From positions 1-54,168 of the forward strand of contig JAFQYM010000026.1 of the NCBI GenBank assembly GCA_017406465.1: a DNA stretch of 54,168 nt, written 5' to 3'. Positions 30,663 through 39,155 of this stretch are shown piece by piece (position 1 is the first letter of the stretch; each line of letters opens with the position of its first letter). The translations under genes were made by a program, and so were the position numbers. This DNA is from Kiritimatiellia bacterium. GTDB lineage: Bacteria; Verrucomicrobiota; Kiritimatiellia; RFP12; UBA1067. The notes below the pieces were generated by a model. The model saw nothing but the letters and a program-made list of their open reading frames with translations. It was not told the DNA's origin and made no database searches.

Positions 30663-30875
30663 ATGGCAATGCCGCAGAGAGACGACCTCATCGAGGAAAT
30701 CAAGCGCACCGACCTTCTGCTTGAATGGGCGGTTCAGCATATTCGCCCGCGCCGAAGGCGTCGGGTTGCCCGAAGGAGCGCAGCGACTGAGCCGCGAAGC
30801 GGTCACAAGAGGCCGAGCGACGAGGCGGAAGCCGAACGCCTGCGTGAGAAGCTTCACAAGCTGACGGAGGTGTAG
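30663..30875 (+). CDS. Small hypothetical protein (70 residues)
   Basis: MAMPQRDDLIEEIKRTDLLLEWAVQHIRPRRRRR..., with a basic centre and a helical C-terminus (EAERLREKLHKLTEV). AAAGGAG lies 8 bp before the start, inside the end of the upstream ORF. The middle looks like low-complexity or repeat-derived sequence. Weak candidate for a real gene; it would be co-expressed with the 51-residue ORF. Confidence 0.45.
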   Translation: MAMPQRDDLIEEIKRTDLLLEWAVQHIRPRRRRRVARRSAATEPRSGHKRPSDEAEAERLREKLHKLTEV

Positions 30876-30897
30876 CGGCGCAGGACAGACGCAAAGA

Positions 30898-30921
30898 CCC
30901 CGGCGGTCGGTTCCGCCGGGG
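30898..30921. terminator. GC-rich stem-loop between converging small genes
   Basis: CCCCGGCGG, loop TCGGTT, CCGCCGGGG: 9-bp perfect stem. There is no T-run, so Rho-independent termination is unproven. It separates a plus-strand and a minus-strand gene and may serve both. Confidence 0.55.
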
Positions 30922-30931
30922 CCGTGCCGAC

Positions 30932-31090
30932 TCACTTCGAGTCGTCCGGGTAGGTCACGATTAGGTTTCCTTTCTCGTCCACCTTTACCTGTGCATCGTG
31001 CCAATGTCCATTGTGAGCAGCCTTCAGTAGCGCATTCTCCAATCGAGCAGCACTGCAAGGGAGGCGGACTTTGACCAGGATTGTGTCCAT
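30932..31090 (-). CDS. Small hypothetical protein (52 residues)
   Basis: MDTILVKVRLPCSAARLENALLK... ending VDEKGNLIVTYPDDSK. Start chosen at 31090 because of an ideal AAAGGAG site 9 bp upstream and an extended -10 TGGTATAAT at 31133-31125. The upstream frame extension is Arg/Pro-rich noise. The promoter and ribosome-binding site together make it a likely real gene of unknown function. Confidence 0.65.
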   Translation of the reverse strand: MDTILVKVRLPCSAARLENALLKAAHNGHWHDAQVKVDEKGNLIVTYPDDSK

Positions 31091-31124
31091 AGTGGGTCTC
31101 CTTTGTAGGGTTGTTGATGCGGAC

Positions 31125-31133
31125 ATTATACCA
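31125..31133 (-). promoter_or_regulatory. Extended -10 promoter of the 52-residue gene
   Basis: TGGTATAAT on the minus strand, 34 nt before the start codon, with GGAG in the leader. Confidence 0.65.
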
Positions 31134-31146
31134 AAACACCCGCCCG

Positions 31147-31548
31147 CTAAGCGAGGCGGCGGGCGAGGGCGAGGAGGTTCTTCACGCCGTTCAGCTCGCC
31201 GAGCGCGCGGGTCACGAGGAACTCGAGGTCGTCGAAGTCCGCCCGACTGCCTGCGTCGGCAAGTGCTACCATGTCGAGGGCAAAGAGCCCCCGCCACGCG
31301 CTGAGCGTGATCGCCGCCACGTTGCCCACAAGGGCGAAGACGGCGTCGAGGTTGACCTTGCGCCCGACCTCCCGGTGCTGAAGCCTGTAGGCCGCGCGTA
31401 GGCGGTCTCTGCGGCTTTCGCTTTTCTCCTCGATTCCGCGTTGGCGCGAGTACTCGGCTTCGGCAAGGTGCCTCACCTCGGCGGCGACCATCCTCTCAAC
31501 CTGCTCCGGCGAAGGGAAGCCTCCTCCGGGATTCCATTGTTTACTCAT
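31147..31548 (-). CDS. Hypothetical protein with C-terminal hydrophobic segment
   Basis: 133 residues from ATG 31548 (AAAGGAAAA site). A basic N-terminal helical region (EQVERMVAAEVRHLAEAEYSR) is followed by a moderately hydrophobic stretch (VFALVGNVAAITLSAWRGLF) and then FLVTRALGELNGVKNLLALA. No family recognised. A GC-rich stem-loop at 31619-31638 precedes it. Confidence 0.55.
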   Translation of the reverse strand: MSKQWNPGGGFPSPEQVERMVAAEVRHLAEAEYSRQRGIEEKSESRRDRLRAAYRLQHREVGRKVNLDAVFALVGNVAAITLSAWRGLFALDMVALADAGSRADFDDLEFLVTRALGELNGVKNLLALARRLA

Positions 31549-31618
31549 GTGTTTTCCTTTCTGTGGCTTTTTGCCACCTCGCACATGATGCGCCAAAGGC
31601 GAAAGAAAGGCAACGAAG

Positions 31619-31815
31619 CCGGGCGGGTGGCCGCCCGGCGCAGGACAGGCGCAAGCGCCCCCTTCACGCGATCTCCCAGCGGGCGATCTCCTCGCCGCCT
31701 GCGGACTGCACGACCCACTCGCCGTTGCCGTAGTCCACGACCTCGCCGCCTCGGTGCCCGAGTAGTCGATCCACCCCGTGGCCCTCGCTTCTAAACCGTC
31801 ATGAACGACCCTCCC
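31619..31815. other. Gap with stem-loop and a gene remnant
   Basis: CCGGGCGG-GTGG-CCGCCCGG forms an 8-bp stem at 31619-31638. On the minus strand a start-less frame ending at 31664 reads HRGGEVVDYGNGEWVVQSAGG..., probably the tail of a lost gene. The 18-bp sequence after the stem (GGCGCAGGACAGGCGCAA) also occurs, with one change, at 30877. Confidence 0.45.
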
Positions 31816-31956
31816 CTATCGGCATCTTCGCACCGCCAGCACTTCGGCAATGTACACGATGTGAAGATCGTCGGGAGATGCGTACCACTTCTCGAACGGC
31901 GCGCGGTCGATGAACGACGCCTCCGTCATCGGCTGGCGGTAGAGCGTCCGGCCCCT
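31816..31956 (-). pseudogene. C-terminal fragment of a flavin reductase-like protein
   Basis: Directly after the stop of the monooxygenase gene the same frame continues as GRTLYRQPMTEASFIDRAPFEKWYASPDDLHIVYIAEVL and ends at 31816. The order LY-x-Q, SFID and LH-x-x-YI-x-E resembles the end of FMN-dependent flavin reductase-like proteins. There is no start codon or N-terminal domain, so it is a remnant. Family match from memory. Confidence 0.4.
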
Positions 31957-32232
31957 TTACATCTCGAACTTCTCGATCTTCATCTCGCCACAGTCGTTGA
32001 TGATTGCGACATTCTTGACGAACGGCTCGGAAGCCGAATGAGCCGCGAGCGCTGCCTCGTCGCGCCAAGTCTCACAGATGAGGAGTATGCCATGGCGTGT
32101 CGCGGACGCGAACACGTCGTAGGCGATGCAACCGTCCTGCTTGAGCGAGGCGGCGGTCAGTTCCTTTGCGGCGGCAAGAGCGTCATCGAGACGGCCGTCC
32201 TTGGCCTGAAAGAAGCAGTTGAGTCTAAGCAT
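31957..32232 (-). CDS. Antibiotic biosynthesis monooxygenase (ABM) family protein
   Basis: 91 residues, the normal single-domain ABM/YgiN length. LRLNCFFQAKDGRLDDALAA (first strand and helix), DGCIAYDVFASATRHGILLI and WRDEAALAAHSAS-PFV follow the ferredoxin-like ABM pattern; such proteins are quinol monooxygenases or small oxygenases acting as dimers. AAAGGAAAA ribosome-binding site. It is followed without gap by a flavin reductase fragment, a pairing that suggests a former redox operon. Confidence 0.85.
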   Translation of the reverse strand: MLRLNCFFQAKDGRLDDALAAAKELTAASLKQDGCIAYDVFASATRHGILLICETWRDEAALAAHSASEPFVKNVAIINDCGEMKIEKFEM

Positions 32233-32340
32233 GGTTGTTTTCCTTTCTTGTCGTAGTCATTCCGATTCTTCCTGCATATCGAAACAAAAGTAGTTTAACA
32301 TAGTCTGACAGGCCAAATCAATGGTGAAGTTATCATGACT

Positions 32341-33279
32341 TCACTTGCACCAGAGCGAGCGGATGTGGGCGACGGAGCGGCGGAGGGATTCTTCAGAGAC
32401 CTCCTGCGACGGCTCGAAAACCACATGGCGAACATTTTCCGCAAACTCCTTGAGCGCGGCAAAGTCAACCTTCCCGTCGCCTGGCGCAAAATGATCGTCG
32501 TTAAAATCAACGACATCGTTGAGATGCATCCCCGCAAAGAAAGTCCGCGCATATTCGCCAAGCTCGGAAATCTTCACCTCGCCGCGCCAGCCGTGCATCT
32601 CTCGCACACGATCATGCCCCGTGTCAAACCAACCACGGACCGGCGCTCCCTTGAACTCGCTTACGATCTTCGGAAGCTCCCATTCCGCGGGGAAACCCTC
32701 GTAGTATGGAAGGTTCTCGAGAGCGAGCGTCACGCCCTTCTCTACAAGGCGCGGCGCAAGATCGGAAAGCGTCTTCATAAACGCGTCCAAAAGCCGCTCG
32801 CCGCGCTTCACACGGCGTTTCGAGGCGCGCGCGAGCAGCTTCACGTAGGGCGCAGACTTGACGTCGCCCTTATTCTCCTTGAGGACGTTGCGGAGAGTCC
32901 CCGAGTCAATGCGGTCGAAGATGCGGTCAAACGCGACACGCCCCGCGTGAAGAACCACGGTGTCCGCGCCCATCTCGGCGGCGAAGTCAATGTTCCTCGT
33001 CACCTGGAGAACAGCCATCTTGCGCCCTTCATCGTCAAGCGTCGCAAGCTGGTATAGCTCTGGATATCCATGCGGCGCCGAAAGCGGAACAGGGCAGAAC
33101 GCATGGACGCTCCCGACGGGAATCTTGTCAAGCATTGACTTGAAGCCGGCGACCTGCTGCGCCGTCGTGTGGAAGCCAAGCTCAAGCTCCTCAAAGCCGA
33201 GCTCGAGCGCCTTCTCGGCGATTTCGCGCCCGTCGTCAATGCTGCGGTTGCACCAGTTCGTAGAAAGGGAAAGCTTCAT
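32341..33279 (-). CDS. Sugar-phosphate isomerase/epimerase-like TIM-barrel protein
   Basis: 312 residues from ATG 33279 (GAAAGGAATT site; the extension to 33330 is inside the holB flank). AP-endonuclease-2/xylose-isomerase-type barrel: KLSLSTNWCNRS at strand 1, MGADTVVLHAGR, GVTLALENLPY with the catalytic Glu, GWFDTGHDR and FAGMHLNDV with metal-ligand Asp/His, and HVVFEPS at the end. Substrate unknown. Last gene of the co-directional run tmk-holB-isomerase. The stop codon lies within a small inverted repeat (GTGAAGT...ACTTCAC). Confidence 0.85.
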   Translation of the reverse strand: MKLSLSTNWCNRSIDDGREIAEKALELGFEELELGFHTTAQQVAGFKSMLDKIPVGSVHAFCPVPLSAPHGYPELYQLATLDDEGRKMAVLQVTRNIDFAAEMGADTVVLHAGRVAFDRIFDRIDSGTLRNVLKENKGDVKSAPYVKLLARASKRRVKRGERLLDAFMKTLSDLAPRLVEKGVTLALENLPYYEGFPAEWELPKIVSEFKGAPVRGWFDTGHDRVREMHGWRGEVKISELGEYARTFFAGMHLNDVVDFNDDHFAPGDGKVDFAALKEFAENVRHVVFEPSQEVSEESLRRSVAHIRSLWCK

Positions 33280-33292
33280 TTCGCAATTCCTT

Positions 33293-34093
33293 TCAAGCGG
33301 GCCACACGAGCCGATCGGTAAGATTGACAAGCACCGCGTCGTCGGAAAGATACCGTTCGCTCTGTCGGAACGCGTCCTCCACCGCCGCGACGTTCTTGAA
33401 CGCCTGATGCCTCGGAAGCTCGCCTGTCACCATCCAGCCGCGGACGAACTTCATGATCGTCTTGTAAAACGCCTTCCGCGCAAGCGCGACGTCCTCCGGC
33501 TCCGACTCGTCCTTCACCTCGGTCAACACCTCAGCAAGCCGCTTCCCCGCCTGTGCCTTCTCAAATATACCAGAAACGCCGCGTGAGGAAAACACCTCCT
33601 CTATCGCGTCAAACGCGTCGCCCTCGAGAACACCTTCCGAAAGCGGAAGGTCGATGCGCTGCGAGCGCGAAACAATCGTCGGAAGCATCGCGTCCGGCTG
33701 GTCGGTCAAAAGGAGGAAAAGCGTCTTTGGCGGCGGCTCCTCGAGAGTCTTTAGAAACGAATTCGCGGCCTCGGTCTCCATCCTGTCTGCGCCGACAACG
33801 ACGCCGACCTTCCAGCCGCCAGAGAACGCCGTCGCGGACATGGGCTCCACGATGCGCTCTCGCATCGACTTCACGTGGATCGTCCGAGATTTCCCTTCTG
33901 GCTCGAGCCACGCAATGTCTGGATGGCACCTCGACTCGACCTGCGCGAGCTCTTTCGGAAAGAGCTTTCTGAGAAGCTGCTCGGTCAGCGCGTCACATTG
34001 GCCGCGCAAATCGCCGCACACGAGATATCCATGTGCCGCATGCCCAGTGTCAATCGCGTGGGAGATCAGAGCATAGGCGTCAGCGACTTCCAT
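33293..34093 (-). CDS. holB: DNA polymerase III delta-prime subunit
   Basis: 266 residues. HGYLVCGDLRG replaces a P-loop (delta-prime does not need ATPase activity), and the clamp-loader signature is ETEAANSFLKTLEEPPPKT, then LLTDQPDAMLPTIVSRSQ. It is part of the clamp loader with gamma/tau and delta. The start overlaps the end of tmk by 28 bp, the usual tmk-holB arrangement. No zinc-finger cysteines are visible, as in reduced forms. Confidence 0.9.
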   Translation of the reverse strand: MEVADAYALISHAIDTGHAAHGYLVCGDLRGQCDALTEQLLRKLFPKELAQVESRCHPDIAWLEPEGKSRTIHVKSMRERIVEPMSATAFSGGWKVGVVVGADRMETEAANSFLKTLEEPPPKTLFLLLTDQPDAMLPTIVSRSQRIDLPLSEGVLEGDAFDAIEEVFSSRGVSGIFEKAQAGKRLAEVLTEVKDESEPEDVALARKAFYKTIMKFVRGWMVTGELPRHQAFKNVAAVEDAFRQSERYLSDDAVLVNLTDRLVWPA

Positions 34094-34704
34094 ACCCTCT
34101 CCCAGACTTCGTCTTCGGTTCCAGACGCATCAATCGTCGCGATCCGCGACGGTTCCGCCGCGGCCATTTCGAGAAAACCCTTCCTGAGACGCGAATGGAA
34201 ATCGTCGCCCGCGCGCTCTATGCGGTCCGCCGTCGTGTTCGTCGACGCCTCGCGTCCGCGCATTCTTGCCCGAGAAGTTTCAGAATCGACGTCGAGAAGG
34301 ATTGTCCTGTCGGGCTTCAGCCCTTCACAAGCAAAATCGTTTGCTTCGCGAATGATATCGAGCGGAAGCCCACGACCGTACCCCTGATAGGCGAGCGTCG
34401 AATCGCTGAATCTGTCGGAGATAACCCAAGTCCCAGCTTCAAGCGCGGGGCGGATCACGTTCCTAACGAGCTGAGCGCGCGCGGCGAGAAAAAGAAGAAG
34501 CTCCGCCCTATCACAAGGCGGGTCGTCCGTTTCGTCCTTTAGAAGAAAACGGACTTGCTCCGCAAGCGGCGTGCCGCCCGGCTCGCGCGTAAGGAGGACT
34601 TCTATGCCCTTCTGCTCCAGCGCCGCCTTGAGACGCCGCACCTGCGTGGACTTCCCGCAGCCCTCGCCACCTTCAAACGTTATGAACTTTCCCAGCGTCA
34701 TCAT
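34066..34704 (-). CDS. tmk: Thymidylate kinase
   Basis: 212 residues from ATG 34704. P-loop GGEGCGKSTQ at about 12-21, TREPGGTPLAEQVR, and the DR motif with lid SDRFSDSTLAYQGYGRGL. It phosphorylates dTMP to dTDP. The start overlaps the upstream stop (TGATG/ATGA); the longer frame to 34866 is rejected since it lies within the upstream gene. Normal length and intact. Confidence 0.96.
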   Translation of the reverse strand: MMTLGKFITFEGGEGCGKSTQVRRLKAALEQKGIEVLLTREPGGTPLAEQVRFLLKDETDDPPCDRAELLLFLAARAQLVRNVIRPALEAGTWVISDRFSDSTLAYQGYGRGLPLDIIREANDFACEGLKPDRTILLDVDSETSRARMRGREASTNTTADRIERAGDDFHSRLRKGFLEMAAAEPSRIATIDASGTEDEVWERVWKSLTPML

Positions 34705-35741
34705 TCGTCCACCGTCTCGTCTCTCTGATACACGGGAAGTTGGCGGAACGGGACCGCGAACGCAAGGATAGTCATCGCCGTCGCATACGGCTCCGTCTTC
34801 TCTCCGCCATGCTCTGGCCACGCGCCGCTTGAACGCTGGCGAGGCAAATACGTATCGTACATCCATTCCGAGAACTCCTTCCAGTTCTCGCCGCCTATCT
34901 GGAATAGCCCTTGCGAGGCGTAGTAGAGCCCGTAGTACGCATAGCCCTCGTTCGGCAGCTTCTCGCGATAGACGGACATGAGGAACTTCGCGGCGCTAAT
35001 GGAGTCGGGGTCCTCGTGCTTGCCGCAGAGTTCGAGGCAGAGAATGCCGGCACCAGAGAGCGTCACGGCGTTCTGGTCGGCGTTCTGGTAGCCGAAGCAG
35101 CCCTTTTCCTTGTGGTGGTGGCGATGCATGTACTTGACGGCGCGCTCTATCGCGCTTTTCGGTACCTGCGCCCCGTTGAGCCGTGCGGACCTGAGCGCCA
35201 TCAGGGCCCAGCCAGAGCAGCTCGTATCGGACTCGGGCGTGTCGGGCGTGTAGCGCCAGCCGCCGTCGTTGTACTGGCTCTTCTTGACGTTCTGCGCGTC
35301 GAGAATCACCTTGATCGCCTTGGGCAGGGCTTCGTCTATCTGCGCCTGGCGCTCTTTCGAGACCATGCCGGAGACTTCGGTAAGAAGAAGCGTCGCAATC
35401 GAGTGGGCGTACATCTTGCCATTGCCGACCTTCCCGAAATACCCGGTCTCGTCGCGGTTTGAGAGAACATAGTCGAGGGATCGCTCTATCAACTTCCCGT
35501 ATTTCGCATCCCCTGGGACATGCCCTGTCGCAAGGCATGCCATCGCCGCGAGCGCCGGAATGGCAACGGTGTCGCCGTGCTGCCCAGGAAAAGCACCGGA
35601 ATCCTTCTGCACGGCAAGCAGATACTCGAGCCCGTGTTCGATAGCAACATCGACTTTGTCTGGCTCCTTCGCGGCCACCGCAACAAACGACAGAACGCCG
35701 AGCGCCACGGCAAATGTACAAGTTGCATAACGTCTCGTCAT
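34701..35741 (-). CDS. Exported prenyltransferase/squalene-cyclase-repeat protein
   Basis: 346 residues with an N-terminal signal peptide (CTFAVALGVLSFVAVAA). Alpha-alpha toroid repeats carry QKDSGAFPG, NDGGWRYTP, SCSGWALMAL and GAWPEHGG, like QW motifs of terpene cyclases and alpha-2-macroglobulin-type domains. The DxDD acid motif of hopene cyclase is not visible, so catalysis is doubtful. Proteins of this type typically sit in MoxR/BatA-type operons of PVC bacteria. Coupled to the upstream DUF4175-like gene (ATGA overlap, 35738-35741). Confidence 0.8.
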   Translation of the reverse strand: MTRRYATCTFAVALGVLSFVAVAAKEPDKVDVAIEHGLEYLLAVQKDSGAFPGQHGDTVAIPALAAMACLATGHVPGDAKYGKLIERSLDYVLSNRDETGYFGKVGNGKMYAHSIATLLLTEVSGMVSKERQAQIDEALPKAIKVILDAQNVKKSQYNDGGWRYTPDTPESDTSCSGWALMALRSARLNGAQVPKSAIERAVKYMHRHHHKEKGCFGYQNADQNAVTLSGAGILCLELCGKHEDPDSISAAKFLMSVYREKLPNEGYAYYGLYYASQGLFQIGGENWKEFSEWMYDTYLPRQRSSGAWPEHGGEKTEPYATAMTILAFAVPFRQLPVYQRDETVDE

Positions 35742-38700
35742 TTCTTGCCTCCTTCGTTAAGTGCCTTGAAATAGTCGCGTACGAGCCCATGGTATTCGGC
35801 GGGCACGTCGTCAAGGGAGTCGATTTCCGCACCAGTCCCAGACTCGCTCTTCATCTTGAACCAGTCTTCGTCGTCGCCTTCGTCTTCAGGATTGATGTGT
35901 TGGACATTCTTATTCCGCTTCCCGGGTTTCTCCTTGCCGGGATTCTTTGACGGCTTCACATCCTTGCTTGACTTCGATCCTTCCTTGTGCTCCCCACTTT
36001 CAGAAGACGACTCGCTGCTGGAGGAATCGCTCTCGAATTGATCCATGGACATGTTATTCTGGCGAGCCTGCTCGTTGGCCTGGTTCTGCATCTTCTGCGC
36101 GGCCTCATTGGCCTTTTGCGCGGCATTTTGCATCGCCTGCTGTTGAGGACCTTGCTGTTGGCCTTGCTGCTGTTGCTGCTGACCCTGTTGTTGCTGACCT
36201 TGCTGCTGTTGACCCTGCTGTTGTTGGTCACCTTGCTGTTGCTGACCTTGCTGCTGGTCGCCTTGCTGACGCTCGCCTTGCTGCTGTTGACCTTGTTGCT
36301 GGTCACCCTGCTGACGCTCGCCCTGCGACTGATCACCTTGTTGGTTCTCGCCCTGCTGATTCTCACCCTGTTGGTTCTCGCCTTGCTGATTTTCGCCTTG
36401 CTGACGCTCGCCCTGCAACTGGTCACCCTGCTGGTTCTCGCCTTGCTGGTTTTCACCATTGGCCTGGCGCTGGGCCTCTGCCGCCTCCTGGGCTTCGGCA
36501 GCGGCCTGCGCAGCTTCTTCCATGGATTTCACCATCTCGTTGAGATCGTTTGCGTTCTGCGCAAACTCATCGTTCTTGGTGCCCATCTTCTGCTGCGCCT
36601 CATCGAGCTGTTGCTGCGCCTGCGCAAGAGCGTCCTTTACATCTTGAGTGTCGCTCTTCGCCCCTTCCATGTCGCCCTTTTCCATCTTGTCTGCGGCATT
36701 CTTCGCGGACTCTGCCGCCTTCTCGGCGCTCTCGGTCGCCTTTTCGGCACTCTCGGAAGTCTTCTTCTCGTCCATTTCCTTGGTGCCGGCCTGGTTCTCG
36801 ATGCCCTTCGTGAGCTTGTCGGCTTCGCGCGCGAGATCGGCTATGTCCTTCGCGAGCTTCTTCTCTTCCTCGGCTGCGGCCTTCTTCGCAGCGGCGTCGC
36901 CGCTCTTCTCGGCTTCAGCCGCCTTCTTCTCGATCTCTTCCTGCTTCTTCTCGAGCTCCTTGCCCTTCTCGGAAAGTTCCTTCGCCTTCTCGATCTGCTT
37001 GTCGAGGTTCTTCTCAAGATCGTCCTTGATTGCGTCCTTCGCATCCTCTACGAGCTTCTTCTCCTCCTCGGCAAGCGTCTTGGCGTCTATCTCGTTCTTC
37101 TCGGCAAGCTCGGCAAGCGCCTTCTCCCTCTCCGCGAGATCCTGCATCTTCTGGAGTTCCTCAGCCGCCTTTGTCAAGATGTCGAACTTGCGCTTCGCGT
37201 CCTCGAAGGCCTTAATCGCAGCTTCCGTGTCCTTTGCAAGCGTCTTGCACGAGCTGCTTTTCTCGTTCCAGCGCGACAGCAGGAACACGTCCTCCGCGCC
37301 TTGGCGTATCGGCGTCACGTGCTTGTCGAGGACCGGCCTGAACATCTCGGCCCCCGTGTCAAGACGGCTGTCGAGAAGACCGTCGATGAACTCCGAAAGG
37401 AGCCCTTCCGCGTTCTGCACCTCGGCTTTCGCCTTTGCGCTGGACTTCTCCGCCTCGCTACGTTGCCAGGCGTTCTTCTCGGCATTTGCGTAGCCGCCAC
37501 CCGCACCCTCGAAACACCGCTTGGCGAGTTTCAAGTGGTCGAGAATGTTCTGCATGTCCTTCTTCGCGCCCTCGATCTGCGCGTTAAGCGACTGCCGCCC
37601 AAGGGACTTCGCGTCCTTCGCGCCAGAGCGGGTCACCATGATCTCAGGTGTATAGGCGACGCCGGGGCCACCGAGCTCAGCCGGAAGGTTGTCCTCGACC
37701 TTGATGCGGAAGCGCACGACCGCGGCGTTGTTGAACCCGCCCGAGACGAAGTAGACCACATGGGAGCCGTTCCACGAAACGTCGCCCGCCTTCTCCGCCT
37801 CAAGCTGCTTGTACTCCTCCCATGCGCCCGCGCCGATGCAGGCCTCGAGCGTAATCCGCGCAAGCCCGAAGTCATCCTTTATGTTGTACTCTATCGGGAG
37901 ACTGCCATTCACGGGAAGCTTGAGGTCAAGCGTTTCGGGCGAAACGAGCTTCACTTCCGGGGGCGTGTCCTTCACTATCGTTATGGACGCGGACTCAATC
38001 TGGTTTGAAAAGCCGTTGGAGTCCCAGACGACCGAGCTCCAGCCGCCCTCCAGACCACGCTTCAAGTCGAAGGAAAAGTCGAGCCGTCCTTCCGACTCGA
38101 CGCCAGGGACAGCTACGTCGCCAGGGAGCGAAAGCGCGCCGTTCACGTCGGGACGCGACGGCTTTACCGACACAGTGATCTTCGACCCTTCGAGTCCAAC
38201 TATCGACGCCGAGTTCGTGTAGGTGTCCGGCGGGCGACCGGTGTACTCCGGATGGCGCACCTCGATCTTCCTCTCGGAATAGCTCGGTTCCGGCACGACC
38301 TCGACCCTGTACGCCCGCGTTAGCGCGCTGCCGCAGCTGATGCGATAGTAGAAGCTCTTTGTAACGCGCGGATAGGAGAACGAATATATCGCCGGCCCCT
38401 CCGCGCCTTCCTCGGAGACGCGGGCCATACGTTCCACCGCCTCGCCCTTGCCGTCGAAGCGCGTGCGCACAAAGGCGCGCGACGGGAAGCCCTCGCTCAC
38501 CGCTAGCCCGAGCGTAAGCGGCGTCCCAGCGAGCATGACCTTGTCGCCGGGAGTGACCTTTAGCGACGAAGCGTAAATGTTGTCGACCTCTGCGGCCGGG
38601 ACGAGCGCACGTGTCGCAAGACGAAGCGTCGCATCGGGGAACGCGGCGAAAAGGAGAATGAGTATCCCGACCGCAATCGCGGCGGCGATGAAGCGCGGCT

Positions 38701-39151
38701 TCACGGTCCTTCCCGTGAACTCCTTCTTAGGAGAGACCGTCTGGACGTCCTTGACCGCGTCCTTGGTAATCTCCTCCATGAGCCGCGAGGACGACGAGAG
38801 GTCGCCTGACTGCGCGAGTTCCACCACCGTGGAAAGACGCTCCTCGAGCTCCGGGTGGTTGCGCTCTATGAGGGCTGCGATTTCGGCCGCCGTGAACTTG
38901 CGCCTCATCGGCTTTATGAGCGCGAGCCAGCCAACCGCCGCGGTCGCGCCGACACAGCAGGCCCAAAGGAGCCAGCGAACCCACGAGACGTAGATTGTCA
39001 CCATCGCGTCAATTGCCATTATCGCAAGGACAGAGGCGACGAACACGGCGAGCGTGGCGCATGTGCCGCGCACAAGAAGGATGCGGCGGACCCTGGCCAC
39101 GCTCTCGTTGAGCTTGGCCGCTATCTGAGGCGGTATGTTCTTGTATTTCAT
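35738..39151 (-). CDS. DUF4175-like giant envelope protein with Gln-rich repeat tail
   Basis: 1137 residues. Two membrane helices near the N-terminus (about 28-80) and a third at ~155-180 anchor a large extracytoplasmic part: Ig/beta-like domains (~200-500), a long Glu/Lys/Ala coiled coil (~560-880), then ~110 residues of QQGEN/QQGDQ/QQQG repeats (36130-36470), and a Ser/acidic C-terminus. The layout matches DUF4175-type proteins seen in BatA-type operons. It may tether or span the periplasm; function is not known. Start ATG 39151 is 5 bp after the VWA gene. Confidence 0.8.
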   Translation of the reverse strand: MKYKNIPPQIAAKLNESVARVRRILLVRGTCATLAVFVASVLAIMAIDAMVTIYVSWVRWLLWACCVGATAAVGWLALIKPMRRKFTAAEIAALIERNHPELEERLSTVVELAQSGDLSSSSRLMEEITKDAVKDVQTVSPKKEFTGRTVKPRFIAAAIAVGILILLFAAFPDATLRLATRALVPAAEVDNIYASSLKVTPGDKVMLAGTPLTLGLAVSEGFPSRAFVRTRFDGKGEAVERMARVSEEGAEGPAIYSFSYPRVTKSFYYRISCGSALTRAYRVEVVPEPSYSERKIEVRHPEYTGRPPDTYTNSASIVGLEGSKITVSVKPSRPDVNGALSLPGDVAVPGVESEGRLDFSFDLKRGLEGGWSSVVWDSNGFSNQIESASITIVKDTPPEVKLVSPETLDLKLPVNGSLPIEYNIKDDFGLARITLEACIGAGAWEEYKQLEAEKAGDVSWNGSHVVYFVSGGFNNAAVVRFRIKVEDNLPAELGGPGVAYTPEIMVTRSGAKDAKSLGRQSLNAQIEGAKKDMQNILDHLKLAKRCFEGAGGGYANAEKNAWQRSEAEKSSAKAKAEVQNAEGLLSEFIDGLLDSRLDTGAEMFRPVLDKHVTPIRQGAEDVFLLSRWNEKSSSCKTLAKDTEAAIKAFEDAKRKFDILTKAAEELQKMQDLAEREKALAELAEKNEIDAKTLAEEEKKLVEDAKDAIKDDLEKNLDKQIEKAKELSEKGKELEKKQEEIEKKAAEAEKSGDAAAKKAAAEEEKKLAKDIADLAREADKLTKGIENQAGTKEMDEKKTSESAEKATESAEKAAESAKNAADKMEKGDMEGAKSDTQDVKDALAQAQQQLDEAQQKMGTKNDEFAQNANDLNEMVKSMEEAAQAAAEAQEAAEAQRQANGENQQGENQQGDQLQGERQQGENQQGENQQGENQQGENQQGDQSQGERQQGDQQQGQQQQGERQQGDQQQGQQQQGDQQQQGQQQQGQQQQGQQQQQQGQQQGPQQQAMQNAAQKANEAAQKMQNQANEQARQNNMSMDQFESDSSSSESSSESGEHKEGSKSSKDVKPSKNPGKEKPGKRNKNVQHINPEDEGDDEDWFKMKSESGTGAEIDSLDDVPAEYHGLVRDYFKALNEGGKK
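36130..36470. repeat. Coding tandem repeats (QQGEN / QQGDQ units)
   Basis: Imperfect 15-bp and shorter units encode runs of Gln, Gly, Glu and Asn within the DUF4175-like protein. Repeat number is likely to vary between strains. All unit lengths are multiples of three, so the frame is kept. Confidence 0.9.
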
Positions 39152-39155
39152 GGCA

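Noticed and set aside
30282..31139. 285-residue minus-strand frame
   Set aside because: It crosses repeats, a stem-loop and three small ORFs with promoters; its composition is low-complexity and no family is recognisable.
35987..38008. 673-residue plus-strand open frame, very Leu-rich
   Set aside because: It is the antisense of the coiled coil and Gln repeats of the DUF4175-like gene; CAG/CTG-type codons read as Leu on the other strand. No family motif.
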